A stretch of 64,000 bases of DNA, from positions 62,001 through 126,000 of the forward strand of contig NZ_FZNO01000010.1 of the NCBI RefSeq assembly GCF_900188025.1. The letters are read 5' to 3'. The translations under genes and the position numbers were made by a program. Source of the DNA: Blastococcus mobilis. Lineage in GTDB: Bacteria > Actinomycetota > Actinomycetes > Mycobacteriales > Geodermatophilaceae. Each line of letters starts with the position of its first letter. The first letter of the stretch is position 1. The notes below the pieces were generated by a model. The model was not told where the DNA came from, ran no database searches, and worked only from the letters and a program-made list of their open reading frames with translations. This document shows positions 40,561 through 49,837 of the stretch, piece after piece.

Positions 40561-41751
40561 GTGCGGACGGTAGGTGTCGAGGAAGAACTGCTCGTGGTCG
40601 ACGACGACGGCCGGCCGGTCCCGCTGGCACCCGACGCCCTGGAGGTCGCGTCCCGGCGGGGCGAAGGCGAGAACCCCGCGGAGCACGACCGCGCCGAGCG
40701 AGACGGCAGCCAGGCGGACGGCGGCGGGCCCGCGGCCCACCTGATGCCTGAACTCAAGGCGCAACAGCTCGAGCTGGGCACGGCGGTCTGCCACAGCCTG
40801 TCCGAGGTGGACGGCGAGCTGCGGTTCTGGCGCGCCCGAGCCCGGTCCGCGGCAGCCGCCACCGGTGCGCACGTCGCGGCGTTGGCCACCTCGCCCGTCC
40901 CGGTCAGGCCCGTCCCGACCGAGGGCGACCGCTATGCCCGGATGCTCGACGCCTTCGGGCTCACCGCCCGGGAGATGCTCACGTGTGGCTGCCACGTGCA
41001 CGTCTCGGTCGCCGACGACGACGAGGGGGTCGCCGTCCTCGATCGCATCCGCATCTGGCTGCCGGTGCTCACCGCCCTCACCGCCAACTCCCCGTTCTGG
41101 CAGGGGGAGGACACCGGCTACGCGAGCTTCCGGTCCCAGGCATGGCACCGGTGGCCCTCCGCGGGCCCCAACGAGGTGTTCGCCGACGCCGCGGCGTACC
41201 ACCGGCTGATCGACCAGGTGCTCGCCACGGGGACCGTCCTCGACCCCGGCATGGTCTACTTCGACGCCCGCCTGTCGGCCAGCTGGCCCACCGTCGAGGT
41301 CCGCACCGCCGACGTCGCACTCCGCGTCGAGGACGCCGTCACCATGGCCGGGATCGTCCGCGGCCTGGTGGAGACCGCCGCCCGCGACGCCCGGGCCGGG
41401 CATCCGCCGCCCGCCGTCCCCGCGGCGGTGCTCCGCGTCGCCGCCTGGCGGGCCGGCCGGTCCGGACTTACCGGCGACCTCGTCCACCCCCTCACGGGCC
41501 GCCCGGCGCCGGCAGCCGACGTGCTCGGCGCCCTGCTCGACCACGTCCGCCCCGCCCTGGCCGACGCCGGCGACGAGCAGCAGGTGGCTGACGGCCTCGG
41601 TGCGCTGCTGCGGCGAGGGACCGGCGCCGACCTGCAGCGTCGGGTCCACGAGGAGACCGGTGACCTCACCGCGGTGGTCCGCGCCGCCGTGGCGCTCACC
41701 GCCGGCCGACCGGACGGCACCGCCCAGGCGGCGTACGGCACGACCGGCTAG
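40561..41751 (+). CDS. Carboxylate-amine ligase, YbdK/GCS2 type
   Basis: This 396-residue protein of the glutamate--cysteine ligase 2 (YbdK) family begins VRTVGVEEELLVVD, the ATP/Mg motif. It contains MPELKAQQLELGTAVCHSL, MLTCGCHVHVSV (His-x-His) and WPTVEVRTADVALRVEDA. YbdK has weak Glu-Cys ligase activity; in actinomycetes the natural substrate is unclear because mycothiol is the main thiol. GTG 40561 starts right at the conserved motif. It is distantly related in fold to Dop and PafA in this window. Confidence 0.87.
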   Translation: MRTVGVEEELLVVDDDGRPVPLAPDALEVASRRGEGENPAEHDRAERDGSQADGGGPAAHLMPELKAQQLELGTAVCHSLSEVDGELRFWRARARSAAAATGAHVAALATSPVPVRPVPTEGDRYARMLDAFGLTAREMLTCGCHVHVSVADDDEGVAVLDRIRIWLPVLTALTANSPFWQGEDTGYASFRSQAWHRWPSAGPNEVFADAAAYHRLIDQVLATGTVLDPGMVYFDARLSASWPTVEVRTADVALRVEDAVTMAGIVRGLVETAARDARAGHPPPAVPAAVLRVAAWRAGRSGLTGDLVHPLTGRPAPAADVLGALLDHVRPALADAGDEQQVADGLGALLRRGTGADLQRRVHEETGDLTAVVRAAVALTAGRPDGTAQAAYGTTG

Positions 41752-41760
41752 ATTCCGCCC

Positions 41761-42624
41761 ATGTACACCGCGAGCTGGCGCGACGTCGTCCGCCGCAACC
41801 TCTTCGGCGCCACGCCGCCCCGGCGGGACCGTCCCTACCGGATCGTCATCCGGATCTGCCTGATCGTCTTCCGGCTGTTCCGCTTCCGCTTCGACGTGCG
41901 CGGCTCCGAGCACGTGCCCGCCACGGGTGGGGCGATCATCTGCAGCAACCACGTCAGCTTCTTCGACTTCACCTTCCTCGGTCTGGGCGCTCTGCCGCAG
42001 CACCGGCTGGTCCGGTTCATGGCGAAGTCCCCCGTGTTCGACCACTGGTTCTCCGGCCCGTTCATGCGGGCGATGCAGCACATCCCCGTCGACCGCAAGG
42101 CCGGCGCCGCCGCCTTCGAGGCCGCTGTCCGTGCCCTGAAGGACGGCGAGGTCGTCGGCGTCTTCCCCGAGGCCACGATCAGCACGAGCTTCACCGTGAA
42201 GGACCTCAAGGCCGGCGCGGCCCGCATGGCGGTGGACGCCGGGGTGCCACTCATCCCGGCCGCCGTCTGGGGCGGTCACCGGGTCGCCACCAAGGGGCAC
42301 AAGGTCGACCTCCGTCGCGACGTCGCGGTCACCGTGATCCTCGGCGAGCCGCTCGTCCCCGGGGCGGGGGAGAAGCCGCAGGCGCTGCTGCGGCGCACGC
42401 GGGCCGCGATGGAGGCCCTGCTGGACGAGGCCCAGCGCACCTATCCGCAGCAGCCGGCCGGTGACGACGACCGCTGGTGGCTGCCCGCCCACCTGGGCGG
42501 CACGGCACCCACGCCGGAGGAGGCAGCGGTCACGGACTCGGTCCGCGCCGCCGGCAAGGAGGTGACCGCGGAGCGGCCGCACCCGCTGAAGCGTCTCGCC
42601 GCCCGGCTCGGCATCCGCCGCTGA
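41761..42624 (+). CDS. 1-acyl-sn-glycerol-3-phosphate acyltransferase (PlsC family)
   Basis: This 287-residue membrane-associated acyltransferase has the catalytic HX4D motif in ICSNHVSFFDFTFLG (about 62-76) and the substrate block GVFPEATISTSF (about 138). An N-terminal hydrophobic stretch anchors it. It probably acylates lysophosphatidic acid or a related lipid. ATG 41761 lies 6 nt after TAGATT, and this hexamer overlaps the stop region of the preceding ligase gene. A truncated PlsC relative lies at 57.3 kb. Confidence 0.9.
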   Translation: MYTASWRDVVRRNLFGATPPRRDRPYRIVIRICLIVFRLFRFRFDVRGSEHVPATGGAIICSNHVSFFDFTFLGLGALPQHRLVRFMAKSPVFDHWFSGPFMRAMQHIPVDRKAGAAAFEAAVRALKDGEVVGVFPEATISTSFTVKDLKAGAARMAVDAGVPLIPAAVWGGHRVATKGHKVDLRRDVAVTVILGEPLVPGAGEKPQALLRRTRAAMEALLDEAQRTYPQQPAGDDDRWWLPAHLGGTAPTPEEAAVTDSVRAAGKEVTAERPHPLKRLAARLGIRR

Positions 42625-42645
42625 CCCGGGTCGCTCGCCCCCCGG

Positions 42646-43176
42646 TCACTCGACGACGACGGGCGCCATCAACCGGAATGTCTCCAGCTCCACGTCGTAC
42701 CACCGGCGGAAGCGCCCGAGGGGCTGCATGCCCAGCCGGGCGCACACCGCCATCGACGCCCGGTTCCCCGGGCGCACGACGGCATAGACCTCCGGCACGC
42801 CGGCGGCGAACCCCCGCTCGATCACCGCACGTGCGGCCTCGGTCGCAAAGCCGTGGCCCCAGGAGTCGGGGTGCAGGTGCCAGCCGACCTCCACCTCGCC
42901 GACCCCGTTGGGCAACGGCTTGAACAGCACCGTTCCGGCGACCGAGGCATCGCGGCGCTCGATCGCCCAGCAGCCGTAGCGCTCGTCCAGGACGCTCACC
43001 TGCGCCCACCGGGCCACCAGCTCGGCCGGCGGTACGGACGGCGTGCCGCCGACCCAGCGGGTGATCTCCTCGCGGGTGTAGATGTCGGTGAGCCGGGCGA
43101 TGTCGCGGGGCGACGTCGTCCACGGGCGCAGGCGCAGCCGTTCGGTCCGCAGCAGTTCCCCGCCGATCGCCCCCAC
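42646..43176 (-). CDS. GNAT acetyltransferase (RimJ/RimL type)
   Basis: This 176-residue acetyltransferase shows LLRTERLRLRPWTTS at the N terminus, the typical start of RimL-like enzymes. EVEVGWHLHPDSWGHGFATE is the acetyl-CoA binding block (WGxGFATEA) and VRPGNRASMAVCARLGMQPL the final motif. Such enzymes acetylate protein N termini or small amines; the target is not predictable. The GTG start lies 6 nt from TAGGCA on the reverse strand. Confidence 0.88.
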   Translation of the reverse strand: MGAIGGELLRTERLRLRPWTTSPRDIARLTDIYTREEITRWVGGTPSVPPAELVARWAQVSVLDERYGCWAIERRDASVAGTVLFKPLPNGVGEVEVGWHLHPDSWGHGFATEAARAVIERGFAAGVPEVYAVVRPGNRASMAVCARLGMQPLGRFRRWYDVELETFRLMAPVVVE

Positions 43177-43229
43177 GGGCGGTGCCTACCCCCGCAGCAG
43201 TAGTGCGGACACCCGTGTACCGCTCGCGT

Positions 43230-44639
43230 TCAGCCCAGCAGATCGGCAGCCGAGGCTGCCCGCGAGCTCGCGGCCCGCAGCTCGGCGGCCACCGGATCGT
43301 GCTCACGCTCGGCCCACCACTGCTGCCCCCGCTCCGGCAGGGTCCGGATCGGGTCGTAGTAGGTGTAACGACGGTCGAGCGCCGCCTCGTCGGTGCGCTC
43401 GATCCCGGTGCGGTAGTTCTTCGTCCAGTAGCTGATGCCGCGCTCACGGTCGTACTCGGCCACCTGGTGCACCCAGCGCTTGCCGACGTAGGGGACGTCG
43501 CACACGATCCGGGGGGTCGCGAAGCCCGGCAGGTAACCCATGATGTCGTGCTGCAGGGTCTGCGCCTGCGCCAGTGACACCCGCCAGTGCTCGGCGCTGG
43601 GGATCATGTCGCACATGTAGAAGTAGTAGGGCGTGATCGAGGCGCCGTCCTGGAGCGCGAAGCACAGGTCGAGCAGCTGGGTCGCCGCCGCGTTGACGCC
43701 CTCGAGCAGCACCCCCTGGTTGCGCACGTCGCGCACGCCGGCGGCCAGCATCGCCTTCGCCGCCTCCGCCACCAGCGGGGTCACCGACTGCGCGGCGTTC
43801 ACGTGGGTGTGCACGGCGAGGGACACCCCGCGCTCCCGGGCGGTGGTGGCCAGCCGGGTCATGCCCGCGACGACGTCGTCCTGCAGCCAGTGCTGCGGGA
43901 GGCCCATCAGCGCCTTCGACGCCAGCCGGATGTCGCGGACGGACTCGATCTCCAGCAGGCCGGCGACGAACGCCTCGAGGTTCTTGAAGGGCAGGTTGGC
44001 GACGTCCCCACCCGAGACGACGACGTCGCGGACGCCGGGGGTTCGCCGCAGGTACTCGAGCATCGCCGTCTGCCGATCGACCGGCTTGAGCTCGAACTTC
44101 AGCTTGGGGACGGCGGGCGTCGAGTTGCCGACCAGATCCATGCGGGTGCAGTGGCCGCAGTACTGCGGGCAGGTCGGGAGCAGTTCGGCCAGCACCTTGG
44201 TCGGATAGCGGTGCGTGAGGCCCTCGACGGCCCACATCTCGTGCTCGTGCAGGGAGTCGCGCGCCGCGTAGGGGTGGCTGGCCGCCGCACCGGGAAGCCG
44301 GTCGGAGGCCACCGGGAGCATGTAGCGGCGCACCGGGTCGGCCAGCATCGCCGCGGTCGAGGGGACCTCGGTCGGCACCATCGTGTTGAGCATCTGCGGG
44401 GGCAGCAGCAGCGACATCGTCGCGCGGCCGGCCTGGTCGGCCTCGACGTCGGCGTAGAACGACTCGTCCAGCAGATCGCCGTAGACGCCGCGCAGCTGGC
44501 GGAGGTTCTTCACGCAGTTGACGCGCTGCCACTGGGCGCTGCGCCACTGCTCCGCTGTGACGTCCGCGAAGCCGGGGAGCCGCCGCCAATCGGGCTCGAC
44601 GAGTTCCCGCGCCGAATACTCATAGGGCTGTTCGAGCAC
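43230..44639 (-). CDS. kamA: Lysine 2,3-aminomutase family radical SAM enzyme
   Basis: KamA converts L-lysine to L-beta-lysine (3,6-diaminohexanoate) using S-adenosylmethionine, an Fe-S cluster and PLP. The 469-residue protein has CPQYCGHCTRMDLVG (Cys157, Cys161, Cys164), DVVVSGGDVANLPFKNLEAF as the SAM-binding SGGD motif, and HTHVNAAQSVTPLVAEAAKA. GTG 44639 has a near-perfect AAGGAGG 7 nt upstream. It is divergent from kdd and the KamDE genes, which act on its product. Other KamA-like enzymes act on glutamate or other amino acids, so context is the main evidence for lysine. Confidence 0.87.
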   Translation of the reverse strand: MLEQPYEYSARELVEPDWRRLPGFADVTAEQWRSAQWQRVNCVKNLRQLRGVYGDLLDESFYADVEADQAGRATMSLLLPPQMLNTMVPTEVPSTAAMLADPVRRYMLPVASDRLPGAAASHPYAARDSLHEHEMWAVEGLTHRYPTKVLAELLPTCPQYCGHCTRMDLVGNSTPAVPKLKFELKPVDRQTAMLEYLRRTPGVRDVVVSGGDVANLPFKNLEAFVAGLLEIESVRDIRLASKALMGLPQHWLQDDVVAGMTRLATTARERGVSLAVHTHVNAAQSVTPLVAEAAKAMLAAGVRDVRNQGVLLEGVNAAATQLLDLCFALQDGASITPYYFYMCDMIPSAEHWRVSLAQAQTLQHDIMGYLPGFATPRIVCDVPYVGKRWVHQVAEYDRERGISYWTKNYRTGIERTDEAALDRRYTYYDPIRTLPERGQQWWAEREHDPVAAELRAASSRAASAADLLG

Positions 44640-44766
44640 GGTTCCGCCTCCTTGACTCGTCGATGCGGGGATCCGCAACACGGGGGACCTTACGGGAATA
44701 TCTTCGGCAAAGCCGCCATGACACGATAGCTTCTCCTGCATCGGACGGGTGAGACAGGAGAGTCGT

Positions 44767-45795
44767 GTGCCGGGATCGGAAGAACGTGCCCTGGGCGTGC
44801 ACCGGGTGCTCGAGCCGGAGGGCGTGCTGCCCCAGGCAGCCGTCCGACTGGACGCCGCCCCGGCGGTCGGGCCGGACGAGGTGCGCATCGCGGTCCAGCG
44901 CCTGAACCTCGACGCCGCCTCCTTCCGCCAGCTCTCGGAGTCCTGCGGCGGCGACGGCGCGGCCGTCCGGTCGGCCGTCCTGGAGATCGTCGCGGCGCGC
45001 GGGAAGATGCAGAACCCGGTGACCGGATCGGGCGGCATGCTCATCGGCGTCGTGGACGCCGTGGGCCCGGAGTCCCCGCTGGGCCTCGAGGTCGGGCAAC
45101 GGGTGGCCACGCTGGTCTCGCTGTCGCTCACCCCGCTGCGCATCACCGACGGCCTGGCGCGCTGGGACGGCCGCTCGGAGCAGGTCCCGGCGGAGGGGAC
45201 GGCGATCCTGTTCGCCCGCTCGATCGCCGCCGTGCTGCCCGACGACCTGCCCGACGCCGTCTCCCTCGCCGTCCTCGACGTCTGCGGGGCGCCGGCTGCG
45301 ACCGCCCGTGTCGTCGCGCGGACCGGGGCGCGCTCGGTCGTCGTCGTGGGAGCGGCGGGGAAGTCCGGCTGCCTGTCGCTGGCCGCCGCCCGGGCGGCAG
45401 GGGCGGACCAGCTCACCGGCCTGGTGCGCAACGACGCGGAGGCCGCCGCGCTGAGCGCCTCCGGCCTCGCCGACCGGGTGCTGGTCGCGGATGCCACCGA
45501 TCCGCTCGCCGTGGCGGCGGCCGTGGGCAGACCCGTCGACGTCACCGTCGTCTGCGTCGACGTGCCCGGCGCCGAGCACGGAGCGGTCCTCGCCACGGCC
45601 CAGGGAGGCACCGTGGTCTTCTTCTCCATGGCCACGTCCTTCTCGGCGGCGGCCCTGGGCGCGGAGGGGATGGCGGCGGACGTGACGATGCTGGTCGGGA
45701 ACGGCTACACGCCCGGGCACGCCGCCCTGGCCCTCGACCTGTACCGCTCGTCCCCGGGGGTCCGGGCGCTGATCGATCCGCGCGTGGGCGAGTGA
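44767..45795 (+). CDS. kdd: L-erythro-3,5-diaminohexanoate dehydrogenase
   Basis: Kdd oxidises 3,5-diaminohexanoate to 3-keto-5-aminohexanoate with NAD and release of ammonia. The 342-residue protein resembles zinc-free medium-chain dehydrogenases. VQRLNLDAASFRQLSESCGG is in the N-terminal domain, KMQNPVTGSGGMLIGVV is characteristic of the family, and VVVGAAGKSGCLSLAAARAA is the nucleotide-binding Rossmann stretch. GTG 44767 is chosen because AGGAG lies 6 nt before it. The amidohydrolase start overlaps its stop. Confidence 0.9.
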   Translation: MPGSEERALGVHRVLEPEGVLPQAAVRLDAAPAVGPDEVRIAVQRLNLDAASFRQLSESCGGDGAAVRSAVLEIVAARGKMQNPVTGSGGMLIGVVDAVGPESPLGLEVGQRVATLVSLSLTPLRITDGLARWDGRSEQVPAEGTAILFARSIAAVLPDDLPDAVSLAVLDVCGAPAATARVVARTGARSVVVVGAAGKSGCLSLAAARAAGADQLTGLVRNDAEAAALSASGLADRVLVADATDPLAVAAAVGRPVDVTVVCVDVPGAEHGAVLATAQGGTVVFFSMATSFSAAALGAEGMAADVTMLVGNGYTPGHAALALDLYRSSPGVRALIDPRVGE

Positions 45796-47375
45796 GCGGG
45801 CGCAGCACGGGCGAGGCCGTCCCGGTGACCGGGTCCGACGCGCGCCGGCGTGGCGGCGCCGTGAGCCTGCTCGTCACCGAGGTGACGGTCGGCGACCGGC
45901 CCGGCTGCGCCGTCCACGTCGTCGACGGCCGGATCGCCTGGCTGGGCGACGCCGCCGACGCGCCGGCCTCCGGCCGCGTGATCGTGGGGGAGGGGGCCCT
46001 GCTCACACCCGCCTTCGTCGACGCCCACATCCACGCCACGTCGACCGGTCTCGCGCTCACCGGACTAGACCTCTACTCGAGGGTGAGCCTGGAGGCGGCC
46101 ACCGCAGCCGTCAGGGAGCACGCCGCTGGCGCGCCCGACGGCATCCTGCTGGGCACCGGGTGGGACGAGACCGGCTGGCCGGAAGGGCGCGGCCTGACCC
46201 GGCACGACCTCGATGCCGTGGTGGGGGAGCGGCCCGCCTACCTGGCGCGGGTCGACGTCCATTCGGCCACGGTGTCGACGGCGCTGCTCGATCGCATCCC
46301 CGGTATCACCGGCCTGCCGGGCTACGACCCCGACGGGCAGTTGCGGCTGGACGCCCACCACGCCGCCCGCCGGGCCGCCTACGGCGCCGTGGACGGCGCC
46401 CAACGACGGGCCGCTCAGCGGGCCACGCTCGCTGCTGCCGCCGCGCTGGGCATCGGCAGCCTGCAGGAGATGGCCGGGCCCGAGGTGTCCGGCGCCGACG
46501 ACCTCGCGGACCTGCTCGCGCTGGCCGCCGCCGAGCCCGGGCCCTTGGTGCTGGGGTACTGGGGAGAGCTCGCCGAACGTGGGGGGCTGGACCTCGTCCG
46601 GGAACTGGGGCTGGCCGGTGCCGGGGGCGACCTGTTCTGCGACGGCGCCTTCGGCTCGCACACCGCCGCGTTGTCGGAGCCCTACACCGACCGCCCCGGC
46701 ACCAGCGGCGCCCTGCGCTTCGAGACGGCGTCGCTGGTCCACCACGTGCGGGCCTGCACGGAGGCCGGCATCCAGGCCGGCTTCCACTGCATCGGCGACG
46801 CCGCGGTGAACCAGGTGCTCGACGCCGTCGGAGCCGTCGTCGACGAGCTCGGGGCCGCGGCCGTGCGGGCCTGCCGGCACCGGCTGGAGCACCTGGAGAT
46901 GGCCGACGACTCGGTGATGGACCGGATGCGCGCGTGGGGGATGGTCGCCAGCGTGCAGCCGGCGTTCGACGCCGCCTGGGGCGGGAACGCCGGCATGTAC
47001 GCCGAGCGGCTCGGCCTCGAGCGTGCCGCGGCGACCAACCGGTTCGCCGACCTCGCCGACGCCGGCGTCGCGCTGGCGCTGGGCAGCGACGCGCCGGTCA
47101 CCCCCTTGGACCCGTGGGGCGGGGTGCACGCCGCGGTGGACCACCGGACGGCCGGTTCGGGCCTGCGCCCCTTCGACGCGTTCGACGCGGCCACCCACGG
47201 CGGCTGGCACGCCGTCCGGTCCGAGCACGCCGCCGGCCCCCTCGCCGTCGGGGCCCCCGGGCACCTGGCCCTCTGGGCGACCTCGGACACCCTCTCGACC
47301 GTCCTCGCTGAACGGGCGCGCCCCGCCTGCCGTCTGCTGCTCGTCGACGGAGACCCGATCGGAGACCACCCATGA
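45792..47375 (+). CDS. Amidohydrolase family protein (YtcJ-like)
   Basis: This 527-residue metal-dependent amidohydrolase is of the amidohydrolase 3/YtcJ type. TPAFVDAHIHATSTG carries the HxH metal motif (about 76-85). AGFHCIGDAAVNQVLD and CRHRLEHLEMADD hold the later His ligands, and LALGSDAPVTPLDPWGGVH the final Asp. It overlaps kdd by four bases and precedes kamD, so it is probably part of the lysine operon. It is not a known enzyme of the lysine route; it might hydrolyse an N-acyl or cyclic (lactam) derivative. GTG 45861 is a shorter alternative start. Confidence 0.85.
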   Translation: MSGRSTGEAVPVTGSDARRRGGAVSLLVTEVTVGDRPGCAVHVVDGRIAWLGDAADAPASGRVIVGEGALLTPAFVDAHIHATSTGLALTGLDLYSRVSLEAATAAVREHAAGAPDGILLGTGWDETGWPEGRGLTRHDLDAVVGERPAYLARVDVHSATVSTALLDRIPGITGLPGYDPDGQLRLDAHHAARRAAYGAVDGAQRRAAQRATLAAAAALGIGSLQEMAGPEVSGADDLADLLALAAAEPGPLVLGYWGELAERGGLDLVRELGLAGAGGDLFCDGAFGSHTAALSEPYTDRPGTSGALRFETASLVHHVRACTEAGIQAGFHCIGDAAVNQVLDAVGAVVDELGAAAVRACRHRLEHLEMADDSVMDRMRAWGMVASVQPAFDAAWGGNAGMYAERLGLERAAATNRFADLADAGVALALGSDAPVTPLDPWGGVHAAVDHRTAGSGLRPFDAFDAATHGGWHAVRSEHAAGPLAVGAPGHLALWATSDTLSTVLAERARPACRLLLVDGDPIGDHP

Positions 47376-47380
47376 CGCCC

Positions 47381-47444
47381 CCTCGGGGACCTTCTGCACA
47401 GAAAGTTCCCGAGGAGGACCGGACTTTCGGTACCGACAGTCCGG
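47381..47444. repeat. Two adjacent hairpins upstream of kamD
   Basis: The first stem (CCTCGGGGACCTTCTG at 47381-47396 with 47399-47414) pairs 14 of 16 bases around 2 nt. The second (CCGGACTTTCGG at 47419-47430 with 47433-47444) pairs 11 of 12 around TA. They begin 5 nt after the amidohydrolase stop and end 16 nt before the kamD start. They could terminate, attenuate or bind a regulator. Confidence 0.75.
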
Positions 47445-47460
47445 AGAAGGGAGATGTGCG

Positions 47461-49059
47461 GTGAACACCCTCACGCTCGACCCGATGCTCGTGGCCCGTG
47501 CCCGGGAGCTCGCCGCCCTGGCGGCCCAGCCGGTCGTCGACCTGGCGCGGCGGCACACCACCGTGTCGGTCGAGCGGGCCGTACTGCGGCTGGCCGGCCT
47601 CACCGGCACCGACCCGGTCACGGGGGAGGGGCGCCTGGAGGACCGGGTGCCCTGGGCGAACCGCGTCGTCGACGCCGTCCGCGACCAGGTCGGCCTGGCC
47701 TCGGGGGTCGCGCTCCCGGTGTGGCACGCGCTGGCCTCGGGCGCGGCGCCGTCCCTGCAGGCCCTGGCCGAGCAGGTCGGCGCCGGGACGGCCCGGTTCG
47801 AGGTACCGACCGGCACCGACGCCGAGCGAGCCCGGGACGCGGCGCACGCCGCCGTCGGTGGGGGGATCGCCCGGATCGACGCCAACCGCCGGCGTCGGGA
47901 GGAACTGGTCGCGCTGCACGGCAACCCGCGGCGCCGCCCCTGGATCTACCTGATCGTGGCGACCGGCGACATCCACGAGGACATACCGCAGGCCCAGGCC
48001 GCCGCGCGGGCCGGCGCGGACGTCATCGCCGTCATCCGCTCCACGGGGCAGTCGCTGCTGGACTACGTCCCGGAAGGGGCCACCCGCACCGGGTATGCCG
48101 GCACCTACGCCACCCAGGAGAACTTCCGGCTCATGCGGGCCGCCCTGGACGACGTCAGCGCCGAGCTCGGCCGCTACGTCCGGCTGACCAACTACGCGTC
48201 CGGGCTGTGCATGCCGGAGATCGCCGTCCTAGCCGGGCTGGAGCGGCTGGACATGATGCTCAACGACGCGATGTACGGGATCCTCTTCCGCGACATCAAC
48301 CCGCGGCGCACCTTCGTCGACCAGCGGTTCAGCCGGATGGTGCACGCTCGCGCCGGGATCATCATCAACACCGGCGAGGACAACTACCTCACCACCGCCG
48401 ACGCCGTCGACGAGGCACACACCGTCACCGTCAGCCAGCTGCTCAACGAGACCCTCGCCCACGAGGCAGGGCTCGAGGACTGGCAGCTCGGCCTGGGCCA
48501 CGCCTTCGAGATCGACCCCGAGCGCGAGGAATCCTTCCGGCTGGAGCTCGCGCACGCCCTGCTGGCCCGCGAGCTCTTCCCGGATGCGCCGCTGAAGTGG
48601 ATGCCGCCCACGAAGCACATGACCGGCGACGTCTTCCGCGGCTACCTGCTCGACGGCTTCTTCAACCTGGCGGGTGCGCTCACCGGTCAGGGCATCCTGC
48701 TGGTCGGGATGATGACGGAGGCCGTGGTCACCCCGTGGCTCTCCGACCGCGACCTGGCGCTGCGCAACGTCCGCTACGTCCTGGACGCCGCCGGCAACCT
48801 GGCCGAGGACTTCGCGCCGCCCCCGGGCGGCTTCATCGACCGCCGCGCCGACACCGTGCTGCGCGAGGCGGTCGACCTGCTCGGCCGGATCGCCGAACAC
48901 CCGGACGGCCTCATCCAGGCCATCGCCGACGGCACGTTTGGCATCACCAGGCGGCCGGCCGACGGCGGCAAGGGCCTGGACGGCGTCGTCGAGCTCGCCG
49001 CCGACGCCTACAACCCGGCACTGGAGCTGCTGTCGACGAAGGAGACCGCTCGTGCCTGA
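47461..49059 (+). CDS. kamD: Lysine 5,6-aminomutase alpha subunit
   Basis: KamD is the large subunit of the adenosylcobalamin- and PLP-dependent mutase that moves the terminal amino group of beta-lysine (or D-lysine) to C5. The 532-residue protein is a TIM barrel. Conserved parts include WIYLIVATGDIHEDIPQAQA, STGQSLLDYVPEGATRTGYA, FSRMVHARAGIIINTGEDNY and PLKWMPPTKHMTGDVFRGYL. GTG 47461 has AAGGGAG upstream. KamE starts within its last codons. The organism's cobalamin use is also shown by metH. Confidence 0.93.
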   Translation: MNTLTLDPMLVARARELAALAAQPVVDLARRHTTVSVERAVLRLAGLTGTDPVTGEGRLEDRVPWANRVVDAVRDQVGLASGVALPVWHALASGAAPSLQALAEQVGAGTARFEVPTGTDAERARDAAHAAVGGGIARIDANRRRREELVALHGNPRRRPWIYLIVATGDIHEDIPQAQAAARAGADVIAVIRSTGQSLLDYVPEGATRTGYAGTYATQENFRLMRAALDDVSAELGRYVRLTNYASGLCMPEIAVLAGLERLDMMLNDAMYGILFRDINPRRTFVDQRFSRMVHARAGIIINTGEDNYLTTADAVDEAHTVTVSQLLNETLAHEAGLEDWQLGLGHAFEIDPEREESFRLELAHALLARELFPDAPLKWMPPTKHMTGDVFRGYLLDGFFNLAGALTGQGILLVGMMTEAVVTPWLSDRDLALRNVRYVLDAAGNLAEDFAPPPGGFIDRRADTVLREAVDLLGRIAEHPDGLIQAIADGTFGITRRPADGGKGLDGVVELAADAYNPALELLSTKETARA

Positions 49060-49837
49060 GCACGGCCGAAGTGGCCACGAGGGCCGCCCGGGGACGATCG
49101 GGTCGATCATCCGGCCCTACGGGGACACGACGGGTGACGGGATGGTGCAGACGTCGTTCACCCTTCCCGTGCCGGCCGGTCCGAAGGCCGAGGGCGCGGC
49201 CCTGCAGCTGGCGAACAAGATGGGCATCGAGCCCGCGATGGTCGTGCACAGCCACGCCATCGACAGCGGCTACACGTTCTTCGTCGTCTACGGCAGCGTG
49301 CAGCACCTGGTCGACCTCGACGCCGTCGTCGTCGAGGAACGCGCCTACCCGCTGCTGTCGTCGTCGGAGATCAACGGCGCGATCCGCAGTCGGCTGGGCC
49401 GCAAGCTCGTCGTCCTCGGGGCCTGCATCGGCACCGACGCCCACACCGTCGGCATCGACGCGATCCTCAACGTCAAGGGCTTCGCGGGGGAGAAGGGCCT
49501 GGAGTACCTGCGGGAGATGGCCGTGACGAATCTCGGCGCCCAGGTCACCGTGCCCGATCTCGTCTCGCGGGCCCGCGCCGCCCGCGCCGACGCCGTCCTC
49601 GTGTCCCAGGTGGTCACACAGAAGGACGCCCACCTGCGCAACACCCGCGAGCTGGCCGCCGCCTTCCGGGAAGCGATGGGGACGGCGCGGCCGCTGCTGG
49701 TCGTCGGTGGTCCACGCTTCGACCCGGCGATGGCCGCCGACCTCGGCGTCGACAAGGTTTTCGGCCGGGGGACGACGCCCGGCGAGGTCGCCAGCTATCT
49801 CGTGCACGCACTGATCCCTTCGGAGGAACCCGCATGA
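49052..49837 (+). CDS. kamE: Lysine 5,6-aminomutase beta subunit
   Basis: KamE is the cobalamin-binding subunit, 261 residues. The B12 motif GTDAHTVGID supplies the axial ligand His131, and Lys142 in LNVKGFAGEKG is the candidate PLP Schiff-base lysine. The 11-residue distance between them equals that of the known His133/Lys144 pair of the clostridial enzyme. GTG 49052 overlaps the kamD end by 8 nt. The kal gene overlaps its stop by four bases. Confidence 0.93.
   Translation: MPEHGRSGHEGRPGTIGSIIRPYGDTTGDGMVQTSFTLPVPAGPKAEGAALQLANKMGIEPAMVVHSHAIDSGYTFFVVYGSVQHLVDLDAVVVEERAYPLLSSSEINGAIRSRLGRKLVVLGACIGTDAHTVGIDAILNVKGFAGEKGLEYLREMAVTNLGAQVTVPDLVSRARAARADAVLVSQVVTQKDAHLRNTRELAAAFREAMGTARPLLVVGGPRFDPAMAADLGVDKVFGRGTTPGEVASYLVHALIPSEEPA

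Noticed and set aside
44640-45635. A longer N-terminal extension of the lysine 2,3-aminomutase (frame open for about 330 more codons)
   Set aside because: The extension is antisense to kdd and has low-complexity composition, while GTG 44639 has a near-perfect ribosome site and gives the normal family start.
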